Source: Knufia peltigerae
Lineage: Eukaryota > Ascomycota > Eurotiomycetes > Chaetothyriales > Trichomeriaceae
Direction of reading: 5' to 3'
Assembly: GCA_030247855.1 (NCBI GenBank)
Contig: JAPDRN010000079.1
Location: 62,001-126,000 of the forward strand
DNA: 64,000 nucleotides
Below the pieces are notes generated by a model. The model was not told the origin of the DNA. It saw only the letters and a program-made list of their open reading frames with translations, and did not search any database. Shown piece by piece: positions 51,516 through 62,417 of this stretch. How positions within the stretch are numbered: the stretch's first letter is position 1; every line of letters begins with the position of its first letter. A program made the translations under genes and the position numbers.

Positions 51516-52967
51516 GTGACCGTGTTGGGGTTTGATTTATTCGACTGTAATGGAATGTTACGAGAAGATTACATCCGGAAAGTCTCGGAATACTGGAAAC
51601 GCAAGCTTAACACGAAGATTCTTCTTCTCATCGAAGATATCACAATTGGTCACCGTTATTCAGGCCGTGGAATTGACACACAAATGCTCAAAGCACTCCT
51701 CAGGGCCACACAAGACAAGGTCGAGGACACTTTTCTTGCCATCACATGGCCAGAATCTGACAAAACAACTCGGTTCTGTGAAACTTTCGAAATCCTCGTG
51801 GGTAGCAGTGGTACCACTCGAGTTCCCGATCCTGTGGATCCTAAATTCACAACATGCTTTCGAGAACTTGGGTTTCGACATATTGAGAGTTCGATATGGT
51901 TTGGCTTGGTTGTAAGAACCTCGGAAGTTTTCCATCGACCTCGCACCCTCGACCACTATTTTGACCCTCTACCCAGACTGAGACCGAAGCAGGAACTACC
52001 AGGGGTCATCTTAGCAACCTTCGGAATGTTCGACGATTCACATATGCTCCAGATTTTTAAAATCCAATATGGACAACTGGCTCCAGATTCAGAGCAGTGG
52101 TTGGCCACAGATATATGGGGAAATACGATCCTGCATCTCGCTGCTCAACTACACTACCCCAAATGTGTTGGTTGGATTCTCGAGCACGGAAGCCGTCATC
52201 TCCCACACGTCTGCAACATGAATCGTGACACTCCACTGCATGCTCTAGAGCTCGCCTTCGAAAAGTCTCGATCTAGATGTCTTCAATTACCGTCTTAAAA
52301 TCTCGTTCTGGGAAACTTTGCAGGATACCCGGATGGTGCTGTCTGGTGCCTGGCCAAGTTGGGGGCATCCATCTTGAGTACGAGGCAGAGGCTTGGAAAC
52401 GTTTGGCTGCTGGATGCTCCTGTGGGCTCTGCGGGGAGGGATACCTGAGCCCTCGAATGTCATTCAAATTAATCCAACAGGCCTTGTTTATCAATGTATC
52501 CTTTGAAGGCGAACTAGTTTGTGGGGGTCTAAGGCCACTGGACTTACAATCTCATTTCCGCTTATGAGATTCTCCCTGAAGTTTCTCTCAAATTCGTTAG
52601 ACGCAGCCCGTCCTCAGCTCGAGGCTGCAATAATATGGTCAAACCTATCATCCGGTGCTTGTGTGACGGATTGCTCCCGTCCGAAGTCAACGTTATGCGT
52701 GTGCATGATAGAGACAACGACGATCGAGAGAAAGTGCATACAAGAAACTCCATCAAATGCGGTGGCAGCTTGCTGAACATGTTGAGAACTCTCTTCATGT
52801 GCACAAGGATCGAAGACTCAACATACATGGACAGTCCGATAGTGATCAATGGGGATGAGACTGAGGACTGGCATCTAATGATGTCTCAGTTGCAGTTGCC
52901 GGAACGTCGAAATGATTTTGACTATCTGTGTGTTAGTAGAGTGTGTGGCACTCCACTTGCTTGGTAG
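51516..52967 (+). pseudogene. Decayed GNAT / ankyrin-repeat gene
   Basis: The first frame (51516-52298) codes a GNAT-like acetyltransferase segment (TKILLLIEDITIGHRYSGRG, IDTQMLKALL, ELGFRHIESSIWFGL) followed by ankyrin-like repeats (DIWGNTILHLAAQLHYPKCV, NRDTPLHALELAFEKSRS). A TAA at 52296 stops it, yet the same frame continues with FAGYPDGAVWCLAKLG. One base shift later comes RLAAGCSCGLCGEGYLSPRM, then, from about 52635, REKVHTRNSIKCGGSLLNML and ETEDWHLMMSQLQLPERRND. I recall these blocks as one conserved fungal protein (with GCTCGQC...LSPRMxFxL). The in-frame stop plus shifts, with no intron that repairs them, point to a pseudogene. Intact relatives are of unknown function. Confidence 0.6.
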
Positions 52968-53336
52968 GGGCCGAAACTTCAAGCAGATGAAAGAGAGACG
53001 TGGACGATGATTTCAGAGGAATGAATAGGCTCATTCAAAATCTATGGTATGAAGCCAACAAAAGGCCCATGGTGAGCAATGGACTTTCACCAGTGTCGGA
53101 CGATAAGAGCAAAGAGTCCCTACGGTTTTTTCGAGCATACTTTGTCAGAAAGCGGATCACCAAGATTGCAAAACCAAATCCATGATCAAATATGTATTGA
53201 AAACACTTTACGGGTAGCAAAAAATATCTTATCATCGCCTTCTGCTGCAACATTTGTGCTTTTCTTCCCAAACCAAATTCAACTACGGAGTATATCATGC
53301 ATCAGCAACTCGGGGCGAGTGCCTTGAGCGGTTTAT
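52968..53336. other. Intergenic before BRR2 3' end
   Basis: 370 bases between the decayed gene and the BRR2 stop codon. It contains a TACGGAGTA element at 53284-53292. Nothing else recognised. Confidence 0.5.
53284..53292 (-). repeat. TACTCCGTA element, copy 5 (inverted)
   Basis: Reads TACGGAGTA on the plus strand, 45 bases beyond the BRR2 stop. Confidence 0.6.
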
Positions 53337-56300
53337 TCATTCTTCCTCTTCGTCCTCATCCTCATCTTCGTCCATTCCCTCGGCGACGTCGACGCTGAAA
53401 GCCATGCTCTGGTCGATACCCACGTACGAATCCGACATGAGGAAAAGGGTCAGGTCCTTCTTTCCGGCCGTGGGCACGACGTACTCGAGTTTGGTGGCGA
53501 GGTTCTTGGTGATGGTCACCCTCTTGATGGCGAGCAGGGACCGGGTCTTTTCCTCGGCGACGACGAGCCACCAGTTTTCGAGCTTCTTGGCCGGGTAGAA
53601 GGGAGCGTGGACCGTCAGGTCGACCTCACCGGGACCTTCGTCCTCGTCTTCGTCGTCCTCGTCATCTCCACTCTCCCTGCTGATCTTGACGGCCAGGTAA
53701 CTCGGGCTCCCGGCCGTGACCTCGTCCTTCTCCAACACGTCAAACTCGAGCTCCAGACTGGGGTACTTTGAGTTTGTAAAGTTGGCGGCGTCGACGAGCT
53801 GTCGGTTCGTCAGGCCCATTTCGGCCACCAACTTGGCCTGGTCCGGGTTCTCGCTCGGGTCCATGGCGGTCATGAACTCGTCGACGTCCTTGACGTCGTG
53901 GCGGGCGAGGGTCTCGACGACGCGGTTGTCAAAGTGCGGGATCTGCAACAACGGGCTGTCGCGGTCCCACATGGCCTGCACGACCATCTGGGACATCTCC
54001 ATGGCGTTCATGGCGTTGATGTGGCCCTCGCTGCTGAGCACGTCGACGCAGGCCGACAGCAGACTCAGGATCTTGGACACGATGACCTCCTGGTCCTTGG
54101 CCAGGTCGATGGGGAGCTGCATGCGCGAAAAGTGGGCCTGCAGCAGCACCATCGCCTTGAAGTGCGGGCTGTCGTACGCCGGCTCCGACATCTTGACGGG
54201 GACGCGGTCGTAGATGCGGCGCAGGATGTGGTCCTCGTGACGGCGCATCTGGATCCCCTCGAACTCCGTGGCCGAGGTGACAATCTCCAGCATGCCCTTG
54301 AGCTTGGTCCGGGCCGTCAGGGAAAGCAGAAACGTCTGCATCGTGATGAAGCTGATGTTGTAGTATGCGGCGATCATGGCCGGGTTGAGAGGCGACACCG
54401 AGTCGTCTTCGTCGTCGAGGTCGACGATCTTGGCTTCGCTCAGTTCTTTGAGCGTGGTCTCGACGAGTTCCGACAAGAACGTGCTTAGTCCTTCGTGCGA
54501 CGTGTCATTCAGGCCGTAGAATGACGGATTCGCCAGCAGACGTCGGTAAAAGTACGTGTATGTTGTCCAGTCGACGGCGTCCTGCGTGGATGTGATGGTT
54601 TTGGTGCTGATTTCCGTCACAAAGGCGTCATGAAGAGACAAGGCGAGATGGGACTCGATGGGCAGAGCCTCATTCAGGAACTTCTTGTAGTATTCTCGTC
54701 GGACCTGAGGCACCATGAGCACACCCTTGCCCAGTCGGTCTTGGCCGGGTCGAGACGAGCGGCCGAACATCTGCAGAATCTCGCTGATTTGGTAGTCGAC
54801 GTACCGATGCTCACGGCCCTGGAAGTACTGTGTCCCCATTATGATGACAAGGTGTGCAGTGAACGGTATCTCCCAGCAGACGTCCCGAGAGGCCAGCATG
54901 ACCTGGATGGCGCCGATCTTGAAAAGATGTGACACGATGCGCTTGTCGCTGGTCGAAAGTGCCTCGTGGTAATAGCCAATGCCGTGGCTTAGAGACTCAG
55001 CCAGGGCTCGCTCGTGGATGCGTTCCAGGAAGGGTGCCAGTTCATCAACATTGGTGTGAAGGAATCGTTGATCATCATCGTCCATGATGCAGGCTGAAAG
55101 GATATCAACTGCTGTGGCTCGGACTTGTTTCCTTCCAGGCACGAAGATGATGGCAGGCTTGTCAGCGGACAGCTGAAGTACTGCTTGATATGCAGGACGA
55201 GCCATGGCCATCATGAGCGAAGGGAAATGGGGGATGTTGAATGATTGAATGTGAAGTTCGAGACCGACAGGGCGGGCCATAGGGCTGAAGTTGTATATGG
55301 TATGCTTGTTCGCTCCAATCCATTCACCAACATCTCTGGCATTAGACAGAGGAACGCTCAGGCCGATGATTCGCATAGTGTTCTCAAGCTGGATGTGGAT
55401 GTACTGCATTCTTGAGACGATGACCTCATAAATGGCACCGTTCTCGCCTCCAAGCATGTGCAGCTCATCAGCGATGAACAATTCTACGTTTTGAACGTTC
55501 TTCCGACGTTGCCACTGTCTTGATAAGACATCCCACTGAGTCGGAGTCGCCAGGACAAGATCTGCCCGATCGAGTATTCGTAGATCAGCCGTGATCTCAC
55601 CGGTAAGTGTAGAGATAGTCTTGCCACCAGCAATACTAGAAAGCCGCTCCTGCCAATCTGCAAAACGGTTGTCGACTAATTCCTGGAAAGGTGCCACATA
55701 GACTGCTTTGCCAGCTTCAGGGTTCTTCCAATGTTTCAACAAGGCAAATTCGGCACAGACAGTCTTGCCGCTCCCAGTAGGCGCACCAACGAACACGCTA
55801 TCGTCGCTGTCGTACAGAGACTTGAAGACCTGAGTTTGGATCTTGTTGAATCGATCCCAGTTAGGATAGAGATCAACATATTCTTTGACTTTGAGTGCTT
55901 GTACTGGCACAGGTTGCAAATCCAAAAGCTGTGTATGTGGCGGGAATCGTTCTGGTAGAATGAGTTTCTGGAATGACACTGGAACTCGAGTCTCTGAATG
56001 CATCCATCGGTCCGACAGTAGTGTAATGAAGTAGTTTGGTGGGATGGGCTCGCTGATGGGCACAGTAAAGTCAACCAGATGCTCAGTCATGTCGCCTTCG
56101 GCGAATTCTTTTCGTAGAATGAATTGATCGTGGAAAAGAATCTCTTCGCCGTCACAATCTTCAACAAGAATCCAAAACGATTCCGCAGTACCATGCAAAG
56201 CATCATCCCAGACGAAGTTTGGTGTAATGGTGAGCTCAACATGCAGCATCGACCTTGTCATGGGTTGGACTTGTGCTTGTACCTCCAGTCGTGGAAATTT

Positions 56301-59300
56301 CGACACGAGGTCGCAGACAACCCGGCCGGCCTTTGGCAATCCCAGCAACTCCCCCATTCGAGGAGGGTCAAGGTCAAAGTAGCTTGACCAAGGAACTTCC
56401 ATTCGCTCAGCCTTTTGAATGTACTCCCTGGGGCACATTGGGAACTGTCTCAACGGGGTCATAGTGGGCCACATCCGCTTCTCTGCCATCTTGCAGAGAT
56501 CAAGTGCAACCTTGGCAACAGAGGCCCAGCCCTTCCTCAAGCATATCTCAAAGATGGCTCGAAGGATACGACCTGCGGACTGTGTGACGTACACGAGATC
56601 TGCCATAAGCGCAAGACCTTCTAATTTGAGCCTAGAAATAAATGCTTGGAGCAGAACATTGATCTTGGCCTGTGGTTCCTCCATACCCTCTTTGACAGGT
56701 ATTGGAACTCTGCCTAGCAGTTTCGCCAATTCGAGCTTCTCGTCTTGCCGCACAGGAATATACTTGAACTCGTCGCTAAGAGCAAACACGCGGAAGAGCT
56801 CGATTGTGCTGATCGAGGGCTGCAGATGCATGTTGTAGGTCAGCATGGAGTGGTGGGTGATATAATAATGAGAAGCAATCCGGCCAAGGTCTGTAGCTTG
56901 CAGTTTACCAGCCGTCTTGTCATACTTGACCAGACCTGCCTTTTCGAGGACTACGGCTGCAGAGTGGATAAGGTCGACTCTCTTCTGCTCAAGAGCATCG
57001 TCATTGCTGTAGTCCGCGCCAACGCTGTAGAGACCTGGAGACCTGATCATCCTGACGAATAGATAGGTATAACCTAGCCATTCGACTCCCTGGTCTCTGC
57101 TTTGGACATTACCAAGGACAATTTCGGCATTCAAATTGTCTGCAAGTTTGCTCATGAGCTGACTTTCGATCGGTAATTGTTGATTCAATAAAGACAGGTA
57201 ATATTGTATCTCTGCTTGCGATGTGATGATGATGCCTTCGCCGTACACATCATACTGCGGTCGACCAGCACGACCCAACATCTGGAGAACGTCTTGAGGG
57301 CTGAGCTCAACCCAGCTACCCTTTTCAGGAGAATATACCTGAGTGCCTTTGATGATGACTGTATGAGCTGGAAGATTGACACCCCAAGCAAGAGTGGCAG
57401 TACAGACGAGGACGCGAAGAGATCCATCAGAGAAGAGGTCTTCAACCGAAGAACGATCAGCAGCACTCATACCGGCGTGGTGGATACCAAAGCCATACGG
57501 CATGAGATCCTTCAAATTCGCATCATGAACTTGATCAGCTTCCTCTTGTAGGATTTGCCTGCTTGCTGCGTCTGTACGCATGATCTGGCCGATTGTCTCA
57601 GCCTCCACGGCTTTGTCGCGAATGTATTTGGCGGTTTTGGCGGTCTCTTTCCGAGAGTGTACGAATATCAGCATCTGCTGCTGGTTTGTGCCGACATGTT
57701 CCATGACCTTCGCGTAACAGACATCGTTCATGGTCTTGAGCATCTTGATGGCTTTTTTGTCTGTAACGCCAATAAACTCTTGTCGAAGGGGACAGGGTCT
57801 GAACGAGCCGTCGAAGTGGAACATACCCTTCTCAGGGTCGACGCGGAGAAACGTAGCCACATCTCTATAGTTGGGTAAAGTGGCACTCAACCCGACAATC
57901 CGCACAGGGTCGCCAGTCTGCTCAATTTTCCTGATTGTTCTGCTAACAATGCTTTCTAGCACGGGACCACGATCATCGTGCAGTAAATGGATTTCATCGA
58001 TGATTATGAGCCGAACAAGCCTGGTGTAGCTGAGGTCGGTGGCTTTTCGAGTGATGACATCCCACTTCTCCGGAGTTGTTACAATTACTTGAGTATCCGC
58101 GATTTGTTGCTTGGTGAGTTGTCGGTCTCCAGTCAACTCAGAAACTCGGATCCCGTATGACTCTAGCCGTTTGCCAAAGTTACCTACTTGCTCTTGAACC
58201 AAAGCCTTGAGTGGAGCAATATAGATGATTTTGAAGTCATCCAACATGATCTCTCCGGTCTCTGGATTTCGGTGCTTGCCGATTTCTCGAAGCATAGTAA
58301 GCATCGCCACGTTCGTTTTGCCCGATCCAGTAGGCGCACAGACTAGCATATTGCCATCATCGCCAAAGGCCGAGGGATAGCACTTTGACTGAATTCTGTT
58401 GAGGCTTTTCGCAGAACCAAAGCCTTGCCTGGCCCAGTCTGGTAAGTCGCTCGTCGGTATCAACTTCTCGCCAGGATCTACCCTGGCCTTGGGCGCAGGA
58501 ACATGGATCTCTTCGTAGCCCTTGAAAGTCCGTTTAGTTGAACCTTGAGGTAAGACGACTTTTGGATTCGTCATCAGGTGGTTCCCTTGCTCGAAGACCA
58601 AATTCTCGAGATTGATCAGTCGCTGAGGCTGCAAGCCACCAGATAAAGTGCCGTCTTTCTTCTCTTCTTGCGACTCGGTTTGTGCTTTTGGAACGTCAAT
58701 ATCCATTAGATCGAGTTTCATCTTCTTGGAAGGTCGAGGGCCTTCGGCACCGGTGTCTTGATTGCCCACCAGTTCATCCAGAATGGCTCTTTGGCCAGCT
58801 TCGACCATCTCGACCTCCAGAAGATTTCGAGCGTCAGTATCCTCGGCCACCCTCCGCCATCTGGTAGCCCAGACGATTCTGTCACGGTTGGTCACGAATT
58901 TGCCAACTATTTCTGGATGCTCATAATCAAACAAGTCCATCAAGTCGTTCTCGATATCACGAAGAGAGATTTCTTCGCCCTCGAGTGATTTTCCGGATAG
59001 GATTTGCAGTGCATCTTGGGTCTTCTGTTGTTGAACGTGGGCATCTGAGTATATTGAACCAATCTGTCGCTGAAGCCAGTATGCGTCGATTTCATGAATA
59101 GGCACAAGATCGGAGTCCTCCCTTTTCCGTCGCGAGGCCTCCGCGATGCCACTGTCTAAAACCATTTCTGTGTCTTCCTCATCAGGATCAACATCAGGCA
59201 CGCCCGCACCTCCTGCTGTTGCAGCTTCATCATCGGGCTGATCTTGGATGTCGTCCTCCTCGTCGGAGTCTTCATCCTCGTCTCGGACCTCGTATGTTCT

Positions 59301-60002
59301 GGCAATTCCGTCTTCGTCTTCATCGTCCTCGTCAAACACGACGGCAACACCTTGCCGGTCGTCAAGCTCAGCTTCGTCGCCATCGTCCATGTCTTCATCT
59401 TCATCTTGAGCATCATAATCTGTAATCTTTTTGCCCAGATTGACGAGTTCGTTGAATTCCTTCGGCGTCATTGTTGTCCCAACAATTTCGTCCACCTCTT
59501 TCTTCTTGTCCAAATCCTTCATGTTTTCGTCTTTCAAGAATTCGAGGATAGCATCGGCTGCGCTTCGGACAATCTCTTGAGAAACATCGCCCAGTGCATT
59601 TGCAGTCACGGTGAGCAGTAGGTCGTAGGTGGCTCGGGTGGCAGGAGTTCTAGGACGATACTTAAGCCCTTCTATCAGTGCATCACCAGCAGACAGAATG
59701 CCAGCACCTCGGGTCTGGGCAGGCTCACCCCTCTTTCGTTTCCGCCGTTCTCGTTCCAAAACGTCCTCGCCTTCGTGGATTGTGCCTCTCTCCACTCCAA
59801 GCCCGGGCGCCATTTTCTTCTGCTTGGGTGCTTGGTCTCGAGCAACTCGTGAGCCCATGTCCCGAATGTTCAGTCGGCCCGCTAGCGATTCGGGGTCTCC
59901 AGTGTTCTCATCCTTGTTTCGCGAGTACAACCGGCGGTCGGCCTGGAGAACCAGGTTCGACATCGCCGAGTACTTGTATTGGGAAATATTTGGGTCCGCC
60001 AT
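53337..60002 (-). CDS. BRR2: U5 snRNP RNA helicase Brr2
   Basis: Spliceosomal Ski2-like helicase that unwinds U4/U6 during activation of the spliceosome. One intronless frame of 2221 residues, full length for the family. Order: N-terminal region with PLUG-like acidic stretches (residues about 170-300), first cassette with motif I APTGSGKTNVAML (about 559), DEIHLLHDDRG (about 670), SATLPNY and QMLGRAGRPQYD, a Sec63-like unit, then the second cassette with APTGSGKTVCAEF (about 1412), ADELHMLGGENG (about 1512), GLSVPLSNARD and QMFGRSSRPGQD, and a second Sec63-like unit. The N-terminal cassette is the active one in known Brr2; the second has the degenerate SVP and SSRPGQ motifs, as expected for its regulatory role. 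The last residues are an acidic run. The ATG at 60002 opens MADPNISQYKYSAMSNLVLQ, the conserved Brr2 start. Confidence 0.97.
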   Translation of the reverse strand: MADPNISQYKYSAMSNLVLQADRRLYSRNKDENTGDPESLAGRLNIRDMGSRVARDQAPKQKKMAPGLGVERGTIHEGEDVLERERRKRKRGEPAQTRGAGILSAGDALIEGLKYRPRTPATRATYDLLLTVTANALGDVSQEIVRSAADAILEFLKDENMKDLDKKKEVDEIVGTTMTPKEFNELVNLGKKITDYDAQDEDEDMDDGDEAELDDRQGVAVVFDEDDEDEDGIARTYEVRDEDEDSDEEDDIQDQPDDEAATAGGAGVPDVDPDEEDTEMVLDSGIAEASRRKREDSDLVPIHEIDAYWLQRQIGSIYSDAHVQQQKTQDALQILSGKSLEGEEISLRDIENDLMDLFDYEHPEIVGKFVTNRDRIVWATRWRRVAEDTDARNLLEVEMVEAGQRAILDELVGNQDTGAEGPRPSKKMKLDLMDIDVPKAQTESQEEKKDGTLSGGLQPQRLINLENLVFEQGNHLMTNPKVVLPQGSTKRTFKGYEEIHVPAPKARVDPGEKLIPTSDLPDWARQGFGSAKSLNRIQSKCYPSAFGDDGNMLVCAPTGSGKTNVAMLTMLREIGKHRNPETGEIMLDDFKIIYIAPLKALVQEQVGNFGKRLESYGIRVSELTGDRQLTKQQIADTQVIVTTPEKWDVITRKATDLSYTRLVRLIIIDEIHLLHDDRGPVLESIVSRTIRKIEQTGDPVRIVGLSATLPNYRDVATFLRVDPEKGMFHFDGSFRPCPLRQEFIGVTDKKAIKMLKTMNDVCYAKVMEHVGTNQQQMLIFVHSRKETAKTAKYIRDKAVEAETIGQIMRTDAASRQILQEEADQVHDANLKDLMPYGFGIHHAGMSAADRSSVEDLFSDGSLRVLVCTATLAWGVNLPAHTVIIKGTQVYSPEKGSWVELSPQDVLQMLGRAGRPQYDVYGEGIIITSQAEIQYYLSLLNQQLPIESQLMSKLADNLNAEIVLGNVQSRDQGVEWLGYTYLFVRMIRSPGLYSVGADYSNDDALEQKRVDLIHSAAVVLEKAGLVKYDKTAGKLQATDLGRIASHYYITHHSMLTYNMHLQPSISTIELFRVFALSDEFKYIPVRQDEKLELAKLLGRVPIPVKEGMEEPQAKINVLLQAFISRLKLEGLALMADLVYVTQSAGRILRAIFEICLRKGWASVAKVALDLCKMAEKRMWPTMTPLRQFPMCPREYIQKAERMEVPWSSYFDLDPPRMGELLGLPKAGRVVCDLVSKFPRLEVQAQVQPMTRSMLHVELTITPNFVWDDALHGTAESFWILVEDCDGEEILFHDQFILRKEFAEGDMTEHLVDFTVPISEPIPPNYFITLLSDRWMHSETRVPVSFQKLILPERFPPHTQLLDLQPVPVQALKVKEYVDLYPNWDRFNKIQTQVFKSLYDSDDSVFVGAPTGSGKTVCAEFALLKHWKNPEAGKAVYVAPFQELVDNRFADWQERLSSIAGGKTISTLTGEITADLRILDRADLVLATPTQWDVLSRQWQRRKNVQNVELFIADELHMLGGENGAIYEVIVSRMQYIHIQLENTMRIIGLSVPLSNARDVGEWIGANKHTIYNFSPMARPVGLELHIQSFNIPHFPSLMMAMARPAYQAVLQLSADKPAIIFVPGRKQVRATAVDILSACIMDDDDQRFLHTNVDELAPFLERIHERALAESLSHGIGYYHEALSTSDKRIVSHLFKIGAIQVMLASRDVCWEIPFTAHLVIIMGTQYFQGREHRYVDYQISEILQMFGRSSRPGQDRLGKGVLMVPQVRREYYKKFLNEALPIESHLALSLHDAFVTEISTKTITSTQDAVDWTTYTYFYRRLLANPSFYGLNDTSHEGLSTFLSELVETTLKELSEAKIVDLDDEDDSVSPLNPAMIAAYYNISFITMQTFLLSLTARTKLKGMLEIVTSATEFEGIQMRRHEDHILRRIYDRVPVKMSEPAYDSPHFKAMVLLQAHFSRMQLPIDLAKDQEVIVSKILSLLSACVDVLSSEGHINAMNAMEMSQMVVQAMWDRDSPLLQIPHFDNRVVETLARHDVKDVDEFMTAMDPSENPDQAKLVAEMGLTNRQLVDAANFTNSKYPSLELEFDVLEKDEVTAGSPSYLAVKISRESGDDEDDEDEDEGPGEVDLTVHAPFYPAKKLENWWLVVAEEKTRSLLAIKRVTITKNLATKLEYVVPTAGKKDLTLFLMSDSYVGIDQSMAFSVDVAEGMDEDEDEDEEEE

Positions 60003-60630
60003 CTTGCTCGATTTCGTGGCGATCTCAGAATTTCGTAGGAGAGTTTATGATTCGTGTGGAATGAAGGGAATCTGTTGACTGTTCAATGTTGTTTCATGGC
60101 TTCCAAATGCATTCAGCATCAAAGACACCAGCAGAAAGTCCCAGTACTCTGCCCGCCTTCGCGCTGGAGAAGTGATCTAGGCGGCTAACGTCTTGATTGT
60201 TGCAGGCTGAAGAAAAGTCCATGTCTCCAAATTTCATCTCGCGCATTGAGTGGGGCGACTCGCGTAACTTTCTCTTTTTGGGATATCAACCTTAGCGACT
60301 ATAGTGAGCACTAAAACTATCTTGCTGTGTCCTTCCATAAAGTTATAAAGAGCTATGCCCTACAGGCTCTTTACTATTGATACATTTAAGTATATACTGA
60401 AGGAGCAACCTATCAGTCTCACAAGCTTAACTCACGCGCCGTGTGGCAAAAAAACTCTTTCTCAGTCATTGAGAGTAGTCTTATCCTTATGATAAGGTTC
60501 ACTGTGCTCCCAATTGTCAAAAGCTGCCTAGATTGATCACACATATGAAATGTCTCCCTCGTAAAACATGCCAAGAACACACATTAACCACGACCACAGA
60601 CTCTGAAAACTCATACTAGGTCCACCAATT
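60003..60630. other. BRR2 upstream region
   Basis: 630 bases between the BRR2 start and the 3' end of the P450 gene. It serves as the BRR2 promoter. Nothing else recognised. Confidence 0.5.
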
Positions 60631-62417
60631 TCATACCGTGGTAAGTCTCAGGGGCATGCCTTGAGAGGGCTTCGTTGTGACTGAGCCTGCACGGAAAGGT
60701 CGATAGTTCGGATCCTTGAGTTCTATACTAAAAGTTCCGACCAGCACGGCGAGCAAAGAACGCAACTCTGCCTTTGCAAAGCCCTGTCCAATGCAGCTTC
60801 TTGGACCGTGTAGGAACGTCATCAACGAGTAGTTACTTTGTGCGCCTCCCGAATTGTTTGGCTTGCCAGTGTCTTTGTCGATCCAACGAGACGGCTTGAA
60901 CTCATCTGCGTCAGGACCCCAATGCTGTGGCGAGCGGTTGATCCCGTAGGGGGACAGGAGGATCATTGTGCCCTTCTTCACAGGGTATCCCAATATGGTG
61001 GTTGGCCTGATGGTAACTCGCAGAGACTGAGGGACTGTTGAATACAGACGAAAGGTTTCGTTACATACACCATTCAAGATGGGCATTGACTCCAACGTTC
61101 CTGCAAGGTCAAAGGCCTGGGTATCAGCCGTGAAGTTTAGAGGAATGTTGGCACGTATTTCCTCCCGTAGCTGGGTCTGTATCTCTGGATGGCGAGCGAG
61201 CAGGTATGCCGCCCACTCTAGTGTTGAAGAAGTGGTTTCATGCCTATGTACATGTCAGAATAGCCTTACAGCGAAGTGGAACGCGGAGGATGTTAGTTGG
61301 GAACTGAACTGGTGGCAAGGCTTACCCAGCTGCGAGGAACGTGAGAAGTTGATCAACCAATTGTTCATCAGAGAAATCATTGGACTCGATTAGCTTCGAC
61401 AACAAATCGGCGGATCCTTGCCCATTGATTTTGATGGATCTCTTCTTCTCGGCAACAAACTGTCTGCAAAGGATCCTGAGCTTGTCCGTTTGCTGGGTTA
61501 ACCACCTGTCTACGTCGATCCAAGGCAGAAATCGAAGCAGCCATTTCATTCCTAGGAGACTTAGTACGAACAAGAGCTGTAACTCACGAGAAGGAGTCAT
61601 TATCTGCTCGTATAGTTGGGCAAGCTCGTCATCATTGTCGTTGATGGTGTGAAAGTCATGACCCATCGCCGCTCCCCCGATGATATCCAAGGTTACCTTG
61701 GGAGCCCAATAGGCGAGATCGCTGACACCCGCAATGCCTGAGCTTGTTCCACTGACGAGGTCTGTTTTGATTCTGTCGACCACTTCAAGTGACTTTTGCC
61801 AGAAGATAGGATAGAGCTGTTTGATGTGACGAAAGCTGAAGCTTGGTTGGATGTGTCTGCGCTGAAACTTATGCACATCCCCTTCGACAACTACCAACCC
61901 ATCACCTAAGATTCTTGCGAGGAATTCTGCTGCACTAGGAGGCTTGATAAAGTCGTAATTCCTCGTCACCAGGACTTCGGCAATAGCTTGTGGAGTTGTT
62001 ATACACAGTGCCTCGGAGTTAAAGAAGCCTCTGACACGAATGAGGCCATCATTCGGTACTTCTCTTAGCCACCGAGCCTGTTCTTGTCCAAGAGGTTGCT
62101 TGACTCTCGCCGGCATGTGTCCAATAAATGGATAGGCTCCCTGTCAACAAATGTTATCATGCAGATGGTAAGCGACCCAAACTCTGGCTCTTGCATACCT
62201 TGGGTTCTGGCAGATGTCGAAGCGGACTTATGAAGAAGGGATATATCCATATTCGATATATACCCCATGACAGAGAGCAAATACCTATTAGAGCTAGGAA
62301 GTACAATCGCCACGAGTCCGAATCGTCTCGAGGCCGAAGAATGTCCAAGGCTGCGGCGTTGACTTTGCCGAAGAAAACGTATAGGAATACTGAAACGCGC
62401 ATGATGAAGGTGGTCAA
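60631..62417 (-). CDS. Cytochrome P450 monooxygenase
   Basis: ER-bound haem-thiolate monooxygenase. Three exons: 62417-62199, 62140-61326 and 61243-60631; 548 residues. An N-terminal membrane helix (LYFLALIGICSLSWGIYRIW) precedes a PxPP-like hinge PLRHLPEPKGAYPFIGH. The I-helix oxygen-binding motif AAGHETTSSTLEW is restored by the second splice; the ExxR motif is NETFRLY, followed by PERF-like FKPSRWID, and the haem loop FLHGPRSCIGQGFAKAE has the proximal Cys at about 495. It resembles CYP3/CYP5-like fungal families, though I cannot assign a CYP number. An ATG at 62402 could be the start instead. No reductase or pathway partner lies nearby; the neighbours are BRR2 and a kinase. Substrate unknown. 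Confidence 0.92.

Noticed and set aside
53898..54488. 196-residue plus-strand frame within BRR2
   Set aside because: Antisense shadow made of Val, Arg, His and Asp codons opposite the conserved Sec63-like unit of BRR2.
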